Translations under genes and position numbers: made by a program | Source of the DNA: Sphingomicrobium sp. | GTDB lineage: Bacteria > Pseudomonadota > Alphaproteobacteria > Sphingomonadales > Sphingomonadaceae | Assembly (NCBI GenBank): GCA_036563485.1 | Contig: DATCMI010000001.1 | Location: 2,171,501 to 2,235,500, forward strand | Direction of reading: 5' to 3' | DNA: 64,000 bases | Part shown: positions 45,430 to 53,350 of the stretch, piece by piece | Position numbering within the stretch: the stretch's first letter is position 1 | How the letters are laid out: every line of letters begins with the position of its first letter | The notes under the pieces: generated by a model | What the model saw: only the letters and a program-made list of their open reading frames with translations | What the model was told of the DNA's origin: nothing | Database searches by the model: none

Positions 45430-45972
45430 ATGAGGCAATTGTTCGCGCAGATCGGCCTGTCGGGCGAAGGGGCTCGCGCATTGGATCCGCTGCTCACGGC
45501 AGCGCGCGTGCTATTGTTCGTGCTGCTGGCCGGCGTGATCCTGGCGATGGCGTTCAGCGTCTTCGGCCTGGTCATCTATGTAATCGAGCACCTGCGACAG
45601 CTGTTCACCGCCGACGAGCGGACCGTCTGGGACCCCGTCGGCACGCACCTGTTCGGGCTTGGCGCGCTGAGCCTCGTCGCTTCGTCCGTTCTTGCGCTGC
45701 TGGCGATGATCGGTGCCGTGGAAAAGGCCGAAGCGTTCGACGAGGGCAATGTCGGCCGCATCGAGAAGATTGCCGGCAACATTCTTGGCCTGCAGCTGCT
45801 CGGCCTGGTCGCCTTCTGGTCCGGGTTCCCGGTCCGCGGCGACATCAACGGCTTCGACATCGCGCCACGGCTGTCGCCGGGCGGCGTTGCGATCGTCCTC
45901 CTGCTGTTCATCCTCGCCCGCGTGTTCCGCCAGGGTGCGGCGATGCGCGAAGACCTGCAGGGCACGGTTTGA
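45430..45972 (+). CDS. DUF2975-like four-helix membrane protein
   Basis: A 180-residue inner-membrane protein with four hydrophobic helices (about 24-52, 74-96, 116-132 and 149-165). It has the DUF2975-like arrangement in which a loop with NVGRIEKIAGNILGLQLLG lies between helices and a C-terminal RVFRQGAAMREDLQGTV follows. DUF2975 proteins are typically encoded with a tiny Xre-type regulator, as here. The stop overlaps the next ATG (TGATG). Function unknown. Confidence 0.8.
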   Translation: MRQLFAQIGLSGEGARALDPLLTAARVLLFVLLAGVILAMAFSVFGLVIYVIEHLRQLFTADERTVWDPVGTHLFGLGALSLVASSVLALLAMIGAVEKAEAFDEGNVGRIEKIAGNILGLQLLGLVAFWSGFPVRGDINGFDIAPRLSPGGVAIVLLLFILARVFRQGAAMREDLQGTV

Positions 45973-46175
45973 TGGCGGTGCTGATCACGCTCGACCGACA
46001 ATTGGAGGAGGCAGGCATGACGCTGACCGAACTTGCCGAGCGGGTCGATATCACGCTGGCCAACCTGTCGATCCTGAAAACCGGCAAGGCCCGCGCCATC
46101 CGCTTTTCGACTCTGGATGCGATCTGCCGGGAACTAGACTGCCAGCCTGGCGACATCATCAGCTATCGCCCGTAG
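45972..46175 (+). CDS. Small Xre/YozG-like helix-turn-helix regulator
   Basis: A 67-residue DNA-binding protein consisting of little more than one HTH: MTLTELAERVDITLANLSIL with KTGKARAIRFSTLDAICREL and the family ending CQPGDIISYRP. It is translationally coupled to the DUF2975-like gene. It probably binds the twin TATCG-N5-CGATA dyads upstream of that gene. Confidence 0.88.
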   Translation: MAVLITLDRQLEEAGMTLTELAERVDITLANLSILKTGKARAIRFSTLDAICRELDCQPGDIISYRP

Positions 46176-46251
46176 CGTCGGGGCCGCGAACGACGGCTAG
46201 TCGACTCTTCCAATCGCCCTTATGCTCGGCGGCGGGCAAGAGGGGGCAAAC

Positions 46252-46824
46252 ATGGGATTGACCGGTTGGATCGTGCTGGGCGTCGTCGTCCTGGTGCTTC
46301 TCTACATCATCGCAACCTACAATCGACTGGTGCGGCTCCGCGCGCTCGTGAAGGAGGCGTTCAGCGGCATCACCGTGCAGCTCCGCCGGCGGGCCGACCT
46401 GATCCCCAATCTCGTCGAAACCGTATCCGACTATGCCACGCATGAGCGCGAGGTCTTCGAGCAAGTCACCAAGGCGCGCGCGGCGACGGTGAACGCGGGC
46501 AGCGTCGAAGCCACTGCCCAGGCCGATGCCCAGATGACCGGGCTGCTCGGCCGGCTTTTCGCAGTCGCCGAGGCTTATCCTGACCTCAAGGCCAACACCA
46601 ACTTCCTCCAGCTGCAGGACCAGCTGTCCAGCATCGAAGGCGAGCTGCAGGGCGCGCGGCGCTACTACAATGCCACCGTTCGCGACCTGAACGCGAGTGT
46701 GCAGAGCTTCCCGCCGGTGCTGATCGCCCGGCCGCTCGGCTTTACCGAAGAGCCATTCTACCAGGACGACGATCCAGCAATCCAGAACGCACCCAAGGTG
46801 GCCTTCCCCAAACCGGCTGCGTGA
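46252..46824 (+). CDS. lemA: LemA family protein
   Basis: A 190-residue membrane-anchored helical protein. One N-terminal transmembrane helix (about 3-24) is followed by the LemA core: YNRLVRLRALVKEAFSGI, VQLRRRADLIPNLVETV and LSSIEGELQGARRYYNATVRDLN. ATG 46252 has AGAGGGGG six bases upstream. It is paired with the DUF2207 gene one base downstream, a common pairing; the joint role is unknown. Confidence 0.93.
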   Translation: MGLTGWIVLGVVVLVLLYIIATYNRLVRLRALVKEAFSGITVQLRRRADLIPNLVETVSDYATHEREVFEQVTKARAATVNAGSVEATAQADAQMTGLLGRLFAVAEAYPDLKANTNFLQLQDQLSSIEGELQGARRYYNATVRDLNASVQSFPPVLIARPLGFTEEPFYQDDDPAIQNAPKVAFPKPAA

Positions 46825-46825
46825 C

Positions 46826-48724
46826 GTGTTGAGAGGCTGGCGCGCCGCCTTCGCGCTCCTCCTGCTTGCAGCATCCACCGGCGCAAGCGCCCAGGAACGG
46901 ATCCTCCGCTATCTCAGCGATGTTGCCGTGCAGAAGGACGGCGCGCTCGACGTTACGGAAACGATCGACGTCCGGGCTGAGAACGACCGCATCAACCATG
47001 GCATCTATCGGGATTTCCCGACCCGCTACAAAGGCCGCAACGGCAGCCGCATCCGCGTCGGCTTCACGTTCAACGGCGCGACGCTCGACGGGCAGCCGGT
47101 GCCTGCCGAAACCAACGCCTACGGGAATGGCGTCAGGATCAAGATCGGCGATCCGGACACATTGGTCGATGTCGGCGAGCACCGCTACGTCATCCGCTAC
47201 CGAACGACGCGGCAGATCGGGCGCTTCCCGCAATTCGATGAGCTTTACTGGAACGCGACCGGCAATGGCTGGGAATTCCCGATCGAGGTCGCCGAGGGGC
47301 GGCTCCGCCTCCCCTCGCCTGTCCGGTTCGGTCAGCGCGCCGCCTACACGGGCTTTCAAGGGTCGACGGCCACGGACGCAGAGGTCGTTGAAGAGAGGCC
47401 CGGCGAGATCCTGTTCCGGACTACAGTGCCGCTCGAGGCCTATGAGGGCCTCACGGTTGCCGCCGCCTTCCCGAAGGGCGTTGTCGCCGAGCCCACATCG
47501 CAAAGCCGCTTCCTCGATTGGCTGGCCGATAACGGACCGCCGATCGTCGGAGGTCTCGGCCTGCTCGGCCTGTTCGCTTTCTATTATTTCGCTTGGCAGC
47601 GGGTGGGACGCGATCCCGCGGCTGGAACGGTCGTGCCGATCTTCTCGCCTCCAGACAGCTTGAGCCCGGCCGCGGTTCGCTACGTCACGAGGATGGGATC
47701 GGACAATCGCACCTTTGCCGCGGCGCTCGTCGACATGGGCGTGCGCGGCCACATCAAGATTGTCGAGGATGATGGCGGCTGGTTCGGCAAGGACAAGAGG
47801 ACCATCATTCGGCAGGTCGGCGGCACCGACCTGACCGATGACGAAAGCGCTGCGCTCGGCAAGCTGTGCCAGCCCGGCGAATCGATCGAGATGGAGCAGG
47901 CGAACCACGCCCGTTTCTCCTCCGCCCGCACCGCTCTCGAGAAGGTGCTGAAGGAGAAATATGAGGGCAAGCTGTTCAAGAAGAATTGGGGCTGGGTCTT
48001 TGCCGGCTTGCTGCTGTTCCTTGCCAGCCTCTGGCTCGTTGCAGCCGCCATCGTTGCTGCGTCCGGGCTCGATGTGCGGTTAGTGTTGGTAGCCCTCGGT
48101 GCGGCGATCGTCGTCGCCTTGCTGCTCCTGTGGGTGCAAACTGCGACCACTACCGGCAAATGCTTCGTCGGCGGTGTCGCCTTCATCTTTGCCGGGCTGG
48201 CGTTCATTACAGGCGGCCCTGTCGTCTTCGAAGCGCTGGCGACGGGCTGGCTGCTGCCGTTCGTTCCCACCCTTCTTTCGCTGCCGGTCGTCATATCCGC
48301 ATTCTTCTGGATCGACGCACCGACCAAGGAAGGCCGCGGCGTGCTCGACCGCATCGCCGGCTTCAAACAATATCTGTCCATTACCGAGCGCGAGCGGCTC
48401 AACCGCATGCATCCGCCGGAAGACACGCCCGAGCTGTTCGAGCGCTATTTGCCCTATGCGATTGCGCTCAGTGTCGAGAACCGCTGGGCTGCGCGTTTCG
48501 CGTCGGTCCTCGCCGCTGCGTCTACGCAGGGGCAGCAAGGCTTCGGCTGGTATTCCGGGTCGAGCAATCCGTGGCACGACCCGAACGGTTTCGCCGAAAG
48601 CGTCGGATCTTCGCTGTCGAGCACGATCAGTTCGGCATCGACGGCGCCCGGCTCGAGCAGCGGCTCGGGCGGCGGCGGGTCGTCAGGTGGCGGCGGCGGC
48701 GGAGGCGGTGGCGGCGGGTGGTAA
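46826..48724 (+). CDS. DUF2207 membrane protein with Gly-rich tail
   Basis: A 632-residue protein with a signal peptide (to about residue 22), an extracytoplasmic DUF2207 domain (ERILRYLSDVAVQKDGALDV, RINHGIYRDFPTRYKGRNG, FDELYWNATGNGWEFPIEVA), a transmembrane helix near 240-258, a cytoplasmic region, and further helices between about 395 and 490. The C-terminus is an almost pure Ser/Gly tract ending in GGGGW. It follows lemA by one base. GTG 46826 is used; TTG 46829 is an alternative. Confidence 0.88.
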   Translation: MLRGWRAAFALLLLAASTGASAQERILRYLSDVAVQKDGALDVTETIDVRAENDRINHGIYRDFPTRYKGRNGSRIRVGFTFNGATLDGQPVPAETNAYGNGVRIKIGDPDTLVDVGEHRYVIRYRTTRQIGRFPQFDELYWNATGNGWEFPIEVAEGRLRLPSPVRFGQRAAYTGFQGSTATDAEVVEERPGEILFRTTVPLEAYEGLTVAAAFPKGVVAEPTSQSRFLDWLADNGPPIVGGLGLLGLFAFYYFAWQRVGRDPAAGTVVPIFSPPDSLSPAAVRYVTRMGSDNRTFAAALVDMGVRGHIKIVEDDGGWFGKDKRTIIRQVGGTDLTDDESAALGKLCQPGESIEMEQANHARFSSARTALEKVLKEKYEGKLFKKNWGWVFAGLLLFLASLWLVAAAIVAASGLDVRLVLVALGAAIVVALLLLWVQTATTTGKCFVGGVAFIFAGLAFITGGPVVFEALATGWLLPFVPTLLSLPVVISAFFWIDAPTKEGRGVLDRIAGFKQYLSITERERLNRMHPPEDTPELFERYLPYAIALSVENRWAARFASVLAAASTQGQQGFGWYSGSSNPWHDPNGFAESVGSSLSSTISSASTAPGSSSGSGGGGSSGGGGGGGGGGGW

Positions 48725-48728
48725 GCGC

Positions 48729-49262
48729 CTAAGCCCAGGCCGGGCGGCGTAGCACCGCGGTCGGTTCGCCCTGATACGGGGTGTCGTGGAGCCGCTCGAA
48801 CCCTAGCTTCGCCGCAAGCCTCAGGCTCGGTTCGTTGGCCGGCGCAATGATCGCCCACAAGGGCGTGGGCTGGAGGTTGGCCTCGATCCAGGAAATCGCT
48901 GCCCGGCACGCCTCCGAAGCCATGCCGGTCCCATGGGTGTCGCTCGAAAAGATCCAGCCCATCTCCGGCTCCTCGCCGAAGCAGGGGTCAAGATCGCGCC
49001 AAGCAGTGAATGGACCGACATTGCCGACGAGCTTGCCGTCCGTCTTGCGCTCGACCGCCCAGGTGCCGAAGCCGTTCCACTGCCACCCGCCGACGGCTGC
49101 GGTCAGGCGCCGGAAGCAATCTTCGGCGCTGATCGGCTGCGGCCCGAAATGCTTGTGCACCTCGGGCTCGCTCAGGATCGCGTGCCACGGCCGAAAGTCG
49201 TCCTTGCGCCAGTGGCGCAGGACAAGCCGTTCCGTTTCGATCCGCGGTGCTTCGCGGATCAA
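48729..49262 (-). CDS. GNAT family N-acetyltransferase, RimJ/RimL type
   Basis: A 177-residue acetyl-CoA-dependent transferase. ETERLVLRHWRKDDFRPW opens the fold; GWIFSSDTHGTGMASEACRA carries the acetyl-CoA pyrophosphate loop, and PANEPSLRLAAKLGFERL is the usual motif B. The acceptor is unknown. The TTG start at 49262 lies two bases after the rpmE stop on the same strand, so it may be translated from the rpmE mRNA. Confidence 0.85.
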   Translation of the reverse strand: MIREAPRIETERLVLRHWRKDDFRPWHAILSEPEVHKHFGPQPISAEDCFRRLTAAVGGWQWNGFGTWAVERKTDGKLVGNVGPFTAWRDLDPCFGEEPEMGWIFSSDTHGTGMASEACRAAISWIEANLQPTPLWAIIAPANEPSLRLAAKLGFERLHDTPYQGEPTAVLRRPAWA

Positions 49263-49264
49263 CT

Positions 49265-49492
49265 TTATTTCTTAGTGAGAGAGAGGCCGCCGAAGCGCTT
49301 GTTGAAGCGCGCGACTTGGCCGCCTTCCTGGACCTGTCGCGTGCCGCCGGTCCATGCCGGGTGCACCTTCGGGTCGATCTCGAGGTGGAGGGTGTCCCCT
49401 TCCTTGCCCCAGGTCGAGCGGGTCTGGAACTTGGTCCCGTCCGTCATTTCGACGGTGATCATGTGATAATCGGGATGCGTATCGGACTTCAT
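49265..49492 (-). CDS. rpmE: 50S ribosomal protein L31
   Basis: A 75-residue ribosomal protein. [20 protein letters not shown] starts it and [16 protein letters not shown] closes it. The CxxC zinc ribbon cysteines of zinc-type L31 are absent, so this is the zinc-independent type. ATG 49492 follows GGAAAAT and matches family length. Confidence 0.95.
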   Translation of the reverse strand: MKSDTHPDYHMITVEMTDGTKFQTRSTWGKEGDTLHLEIDPKVHPAWTGGTRQVQEGGQVARFNKRFGGLSLTKK

Positions 49493-49591
49493 GTGGATTT
49501 TCCTTGGCTTAGCCGCTGGTTTCCGACCAGCAGCGACAAGTAGAGCGGCGCCTCTACAGGGAGAGGCCCGAAGTTGCAACGCTAAGGGGCG

Positions 49592-50125
49592 TCAGGCGGC
49601 CTGCGGCTCCCCCGCCCTCAGCTGCGGCACCATCCGCTGCAGCAGCGCAAAGCCGCCGAACAGCAGCGCCGAATAGAAAAGGTCGCCGGCGAGGCTGTTC
49701 TGGAAGAACGGGATTGCCGCGACATAGCATTCGGCGAGGCCTGCGGCGGTGCGAGGATAGAAGCCGCTGTTGAGCCACATCGCGAAGTTGGTGATCACGA
49801 AGAAAAGGACGGAGCTCGCAAGCGCGGCGCCGCCGATGCGAAGCGCGCTCTGGCGGTTGGCCAGGCTCCAGCCGACGAGCACCGCAAGTGCCGTCGCGAG
49901 ATAGACGACCGTCATGCCGGCGTAGAAGCCGAGGACGAGGTCGCTGAGCAGCAGCGCCCCCAGCGGCGCGAGGAACGCTAGCGCTCGGCGGCCGAGATAG
50001 GCGCCGCTGAACAATGCCATGGCGCCGATCGGCGTGAAGTTCGGCGGGTGCGGCACGAGGCGCAAAGCGGCTGCTGCGCCGATCGCGGCGAGGAGCACAA
50101 GCAAGCGGGTATGGTTGCTGGTCAT
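49592..50125 (-). CDS. DUF6580-like membrane protein, putative transport component
   Basis: A 177-residue protein with five or six hydrophobic helices and the segment PHPPNFTPIGAMALFSGAYL typical of this family. The fold resembles ECF transporter S-components. Its start is 75 bases from the cobalamin riboswitch, which faces the other way towards a BtuB-like receptor, so a link to cobalamin uptake is plausible but inferred. ATG 50125 starts MTSNHTRLLVLLAA. Confidence 0.78.
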   Translation of the reverse strand: MTSNHTRLLVLLAAIGAAAALRLVPHPPNFTPIGAMALFSGAYLGRRALAFLAPLGALLLSDLVLGFYAGMTVVYLATALAVLVGWSLANRQSALRIGGAALASSVLFFVITNFAMWLNSGFYPRTAAGLAECYVAAIPFFQNSLAGDLFYSALLFGGFALLQRMVPQLRAGEPQAA

Positions 50126-50155
50126 GCCAGCGCCAATAGCCGCGAAATTGCCCGT

Positions 50156-50184
50156 TTGACAGTCCGTCTGCTGCAGCACTAGCA
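50156..50184 (+). promoter_or_regulatory. Putative promoter of the riboswitch-btuB transcript
   Basis: TTGACA (50156-50161) is followed after 17 bases by CTAGCA (50179-50184), a weak -10. It is placed just before the riboswitch on the same strand. The -35 is consensus; the -10 is poor, so this is a candidate only. Confidence 0.4.
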
Positions 50185-50199
50185 GCGCGCCAGGATCAG

Positions 50200-50330
50200 G
50201 GTGCCGCCCACCGGCTTTTGCCGGGCGGGGGCGGTTCAAAGGGAAGCCGGTGCAATTCCGGCGCTGTGCCCGCAACCGTGACGCCGAAGCTCCTCGCGGA
50301 GCCGAAGCTTAGTCGGGAACCTGCCTTTGT
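50200..50330 (+). promoter_or_regulatory. Cobalamin riboswitch
   Basis: The B12 box is clear: GGTTCAAAGGGAAGCCGGTG (50233-50252), then the core GCTGTGCCCGCAACCGTGA and, after an extra stem (CTCCTCGCGGAG), AGTCGGGAACCTGCC. The ends are estimated. Between it and the receptor ATG are a GC-rich hairpin (TGCGC-TCG-GCGCA) and a stem GACGA-N6-TCGTC directly before the ribosome site GGAAGGA, a possible translation-blocking expression platform. Adenosylcobalamin would repress btuB. Confidence 0.93.
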
Positions 50331-50441
50331 CCGTCGTCCGTTTCCTCGGCCGGGACCAGCCGCGGGACGTGGGCAGTGCTGCGCTCGGCGCAGCGCAACC
50401 CTCCGTGACGACAATGTTCGTCAACGGAAGGACCACAAAGC

Positions 50442-52280
50442 ATGCAAGCTCTACCTGTTCCCATCGACCAGATCGTCATTACCGCGTCGCGGACGCCGGA
50501 CAGCGAGGCGAACAGCCCCGCCAGTGTCTCAATCCTCGACAAGGAGGAGATCGACCGGCTTGGCGAGCCCCTGGTTACCAATTTGCTCCGGCTGACACCG
50601 TCGGCCGCGGTGACTAGCCAAGGGCCCGCGGGGTCCTTGACCGAGGTCCGCATCCGCGGGTCGGAATCGAATCACAGCCTGCTGTTCGTCGACGGCATCA
50701 AGATCAATGATCCCGCCTCGGGCGACGTGGCCCGTTTCGAGCTCCTCAACGCCGATCTAGCCTCGCGCATCGAGGTCGTGCGCGGACCGCAGTCGGCGCT
50801 TTGGGGCTCAGACGCGATCGGCGGCGTCATCGCCGTGAACGGCCTTGACGATGCGCCGGGCTATTCAGCCTCGGCGGAAGCGGGATCGTTCGGCCTGCTG
50901 AGAACCAGCGCGTCGGGCGCCGTCACCAGCGGCCGAGCGAGCGTCTCCGGCGCAGTGGGGTTCCAGCGCGCGACCGGTATCGACAGCTTCGGTGTGCCCG
51001 GCGGCGACAAGGACGGCTATCGCAACCTGTCAGGCCGCGTGCGTGCGACTTTTCGCGTCAGCCCCTCCGTCCGCGTGGGCGCTTCCGCGCTGGCGTCAAC
51101 CGGCACCAGCGAGTTCGATGGCTACGATCCGGTGACGTTCGAACATACCGACACCCTGGACGAAAGCCGCAACCGCTTGGCCGCCGGGCGCTTGTGGGCC
51201 GACTTCGGCAGCGACGCTTCGCATTGGAGCGGGCGGGTCAGTGGTTCGCTGCTCGGCTCGACCAACCGCAATTATCTCGACGCCGATCCGCTGAACCGCA
51301 CGCGCGGCACGCGGCGGGTCATCGATGCGCAAGTCGGCCGCCGCCTGCAAAGTGGATCCATCACTCACCAGCTGATCCTTGCCGCGGAGACCGAGCGCGA
51401 GACGTTCGAGGCGCGCGACACGGTCTATGGCGGTTTTTCGAACCAGGACCGAACGCGAAGCCACAATGCCCTTACCGCGGAGTGGCGCGCCACGGCTCCG
51501 CAGTTCACTGCCGATGTCGCGGTGCGGCGGGACATCTTCAATCGCTTCCAGGACGCCACGTCATTGCGCGCGTCGGCACTGGCGAGGCTCGGCGGCGGTT
51601 TCGCGGTCACTGCCGGCTACGCCCAAGGCATCGCACAGCCGACCTTCTTCGATCTCTATGGGTTTTTCCCCGGGACCTTCGTTGGAAACCCGTCGCTTAA
51701 GCCGGAAAGCTCCCGCGGGTTCGAAGTTGGCCTGCGGTATCGGGCGGGTCGGTTCAGCGGCTCCCTGACCGGTTACCGGCAGCGGCTTCACGACGAGATC
51801 GTCGACATTTTCGATGGGGCGACAGGCACGCAAACGAGTGCGAACCGTTCCGGCAACAGCCGGCGAGCGGGGGCTGAAGTTGAGGGCCGTTGGTTACTGT
51901 CGCCCAAGCTCCGGCTGACGGCTAACTACGCCTACCTGAAAGCCAGCGAGCCAGACGCGGCCGCCGAACGTCAATCGCCGGAATTGCGCCGGCCCAAGCA
52001 CAGCGGTGCCGTGGCCGCCGACGGCGCAGTAGGCCGCTGGAGCTATGGCGCATCCCTCGCTTATGTCGGACGGCGCCTTGACCGCTCCGACAACTTCCCG
52101 TTCGGGATCGTCCAGCTCGACTCTTACTGGCTTGCAGGCGCGCAGGTTGCATATGCCGTCAGTAAAGGCGCGCAAGTCTACGTGCGCGGTTCGAACCTGC
52201 TGGACTCTGATTATCAGGATACCGCCGGTTATCGCACCGAAGGTCGCGGGCTGTTCGTCGGGTTGCGGCTGAGCCGCTAA
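50442..52280 (+). CDS. btuB: BtuB-like TonB-dependent receptor lacking a signal peptide
   Basis: A 612-residue outer-membrane-type receptor for cobalamin or related corrinoids. It begins MQALPVPIDQIVITASRTPD, so the TonB box (QIVITASR) is only eight residues from the start. Plug-domain motifs LTEVRIRGSESNHSLLFVDG and IEVVRGPQSALWGSDAIGGV follow, then a 22-strand-type barrel. No signal peptide is encoded: GGAAGG lies well placed before this ATG and an in-frame TGA is at 50406-50408. The end LFVGLRLSR also lacks a terminal Phe. As written, the protein could not be exported by Sec. Confidence 0.88.
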   Translation: MQALPVPIDQIVITASRTPDSEANSPASVSILDKEEIDRLGEPLVTNLLRLTPSAAVTSQGPAGSLTEVRIRGSESNHSLLFVDGIKINDPASGDVARFELLNADLASRIEVVRGPQSALWGSDAIGGVIAVNGLDDAPGYSASAEAGSFGLLRTSASGAVTSGRASVSGAVGFQRATGIDSFGVPGGDKDGYRNLSGRVRATFRVSPSVRVGASALASTGTSEFDGYDPVTFEHTDTLDESRNRLAAGRLWADFGSDASHWSGRVSGSLLGSTNRNYLDADPLNRTRGTRRVIDAQVGRRLQSGSITHQLILAAETERETFEARDTVYGGFSNQDRTRSHNALTAEWRATAPQFTADVAVRRDIFNRFQDATSLRASALARLGGGFAVTAGYAQGIAQPTFFDLYGFFPGTFVGNPSLKPESSRGFEVGLRYRAGRFSGSLTGYRQRLHDEIVDIFDGATGTQTSANRSGNSRRAGAEVEGRWLLSPKLRLTANYAYLKASEPDAAAERQSPELRRPKHSGAVAADGAVGRWSYGASLAYVGRRLDRSDNFPFGIVQLDSYWLAGAQVAYAVSKGAQVYVRGSNLLDSDYQDTAGYRTEGRGLFVGLRLSR

Positions 52281-52283
52281 TCC

Positions 52284-52757
52284 TCAGGCGCTGGGCGGGT
52301 CCGCGATCATCGCCGTGAAGTTCGCCTCCGCGGCGAGCTTCCCGTCGACAATGGCTCGCCCGGCGAACTTGCAGACAGAAGCGCGCTTCTGGACGAACTC
52401 CACCTCGAGCCGCAGAAGCACGCCCGGTTCAACCGGTTGGCGGAACTTCGCGCCCTCGATGGCCATGAAGTAGACCAGCTTGCCGGAGCCCGCGAGGCCG
52501 AGAGACTCCACCGCGAGCACGCCGGCGGCCTGCGCCAGCGCTTCGACGATCAGCACGCCGGGCATGATCGGGCGGCCGGGGAAATGGCCCTGGAAGAAGG
52601 GCTCGTTGATCGTCACCGCCTTGATGGCGACGATCCCCTGGTCGGGGTCGAGGCTTTCGACCCTGTCGACCAGGAGCATGGGATAACGGTGCGGCAGCGC
52701 CGCCATCACCCGCTTGATGTCAAGCGGAGCGGAAGCGCTGCCGGACGTTTCGCTCAT
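52284..52757 (-). CDS. fabZ: 3-hydroxyacyl-ACP dehydratase FabZ
   Basis: A 157-residue hot-dog enzyme for the dehydration step of fatty-acid elongation. The active-site His58 is in [14 protein letters not shown] and Glu72 in [10 protein letters not shown]. It starts five bases after the skp stop. In most Gram-negative bacteria lpxD separates these two genes and lpxA follows; neither is present here. It is convergent with btuB, with a three-base gap. Confidence 0.95.
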   Translation of the reverse strand: MSETSGSASAPLDIKRVMAALPHRYPMLLVDRVESLDPDQGIVAIKAVTINEPFFQGHFPGRPIMPGVLIVEALAQAAGVLAVESLGLAGSGKLVYFMAIEGAKFRQPVEPGVLLRLEVEFVQKRASVCKFAGRAIVDGKLAAEANFTAMIADPPSA

Positions 52758-52762
52758 CGGGC

Positions 52763-53350
52763 TTAGCGGCCCTGCGGCTTCGCCTGGGTCTGCGCCGGCG
52801 CCGTAGTGCTAAGCGTGGGCAGCGCGGCATTGAGCGCTGTCAGCACGTCGCTGGTCACATCAAGCCCCCTATCGGCAGCGAGGGTGGCGCCGATCTCGAC
52901 CATCACATTGGCGCCGCGGCGCTGCATCACCTGCGAGAAGATGGGGCCCAGCTTATCCTGGATCTGCTTCTGGACATATTGCTGGTTGCGCTGGATCTGC
53001 TGCTGCTGGCCGGCAAGCTCCTGCGCCGCCTGCTGGCGCTTGGTTTCCCACGCCTTCGCTCGCGCTTGCAGCGCTGCGTCGGGCTCCTTCCCATTCAGGG
53101 CTTCGACGGCCTTCTGGATCGACTGGCCTTCGGTCTGAAGCGGGCCGGTCAGCGCCTTCTCGCGGTTCTGGAGCCCCTGGACTTGGCTCTTGAGAGCCGC
53201 AGCGGCGGTCTTGCATGCGTTGCACTCGCCCGTGACCCGATCGAGGTCGACGAGCGCGATCGTCGCCGCCGGCACGTTCTGCGCGCTCGCGGGAGAAGCA
53301 ACGAAAGCGGCGGCGACCGCAACGGCCGCTGAGGTCAGCAGAGTCTTCAT
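52763..53350 (-). CDS. skp: OmpH/Skp family periplasmic chaperone
   Basis: A 195-residue exported chaperone for outer-membrane proteins. It has a signal peptide ending ASA, an N-terminal strand [13 protein letters not shown], and a long Gln-rich coiled coil (about 45-140: [20 protein letters not shown]) as in Skp tentacles. Two cysteines (GECNACK) are unusual for Skp. The ATG overlaps the bamA stop (TGATG). Confidence 0.88.
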   Translation of the reverse strand: MKTLLTSAAVAVAAAFVASPASAQNVPAATIALVDLDRVTGECNACKTAAAALKSQVQGLQNREKALTGPLQTEGQSIQKAVEALNGKEPDAALQARAKAWETKRQQAAQELAGQQQQIQRNQQYVQKQIQDKLGPIFSQVMQRRGANVMVEIGATLAADRGLDVTSDVLTALNAALPTLSTTAPAQTQAKPQGR

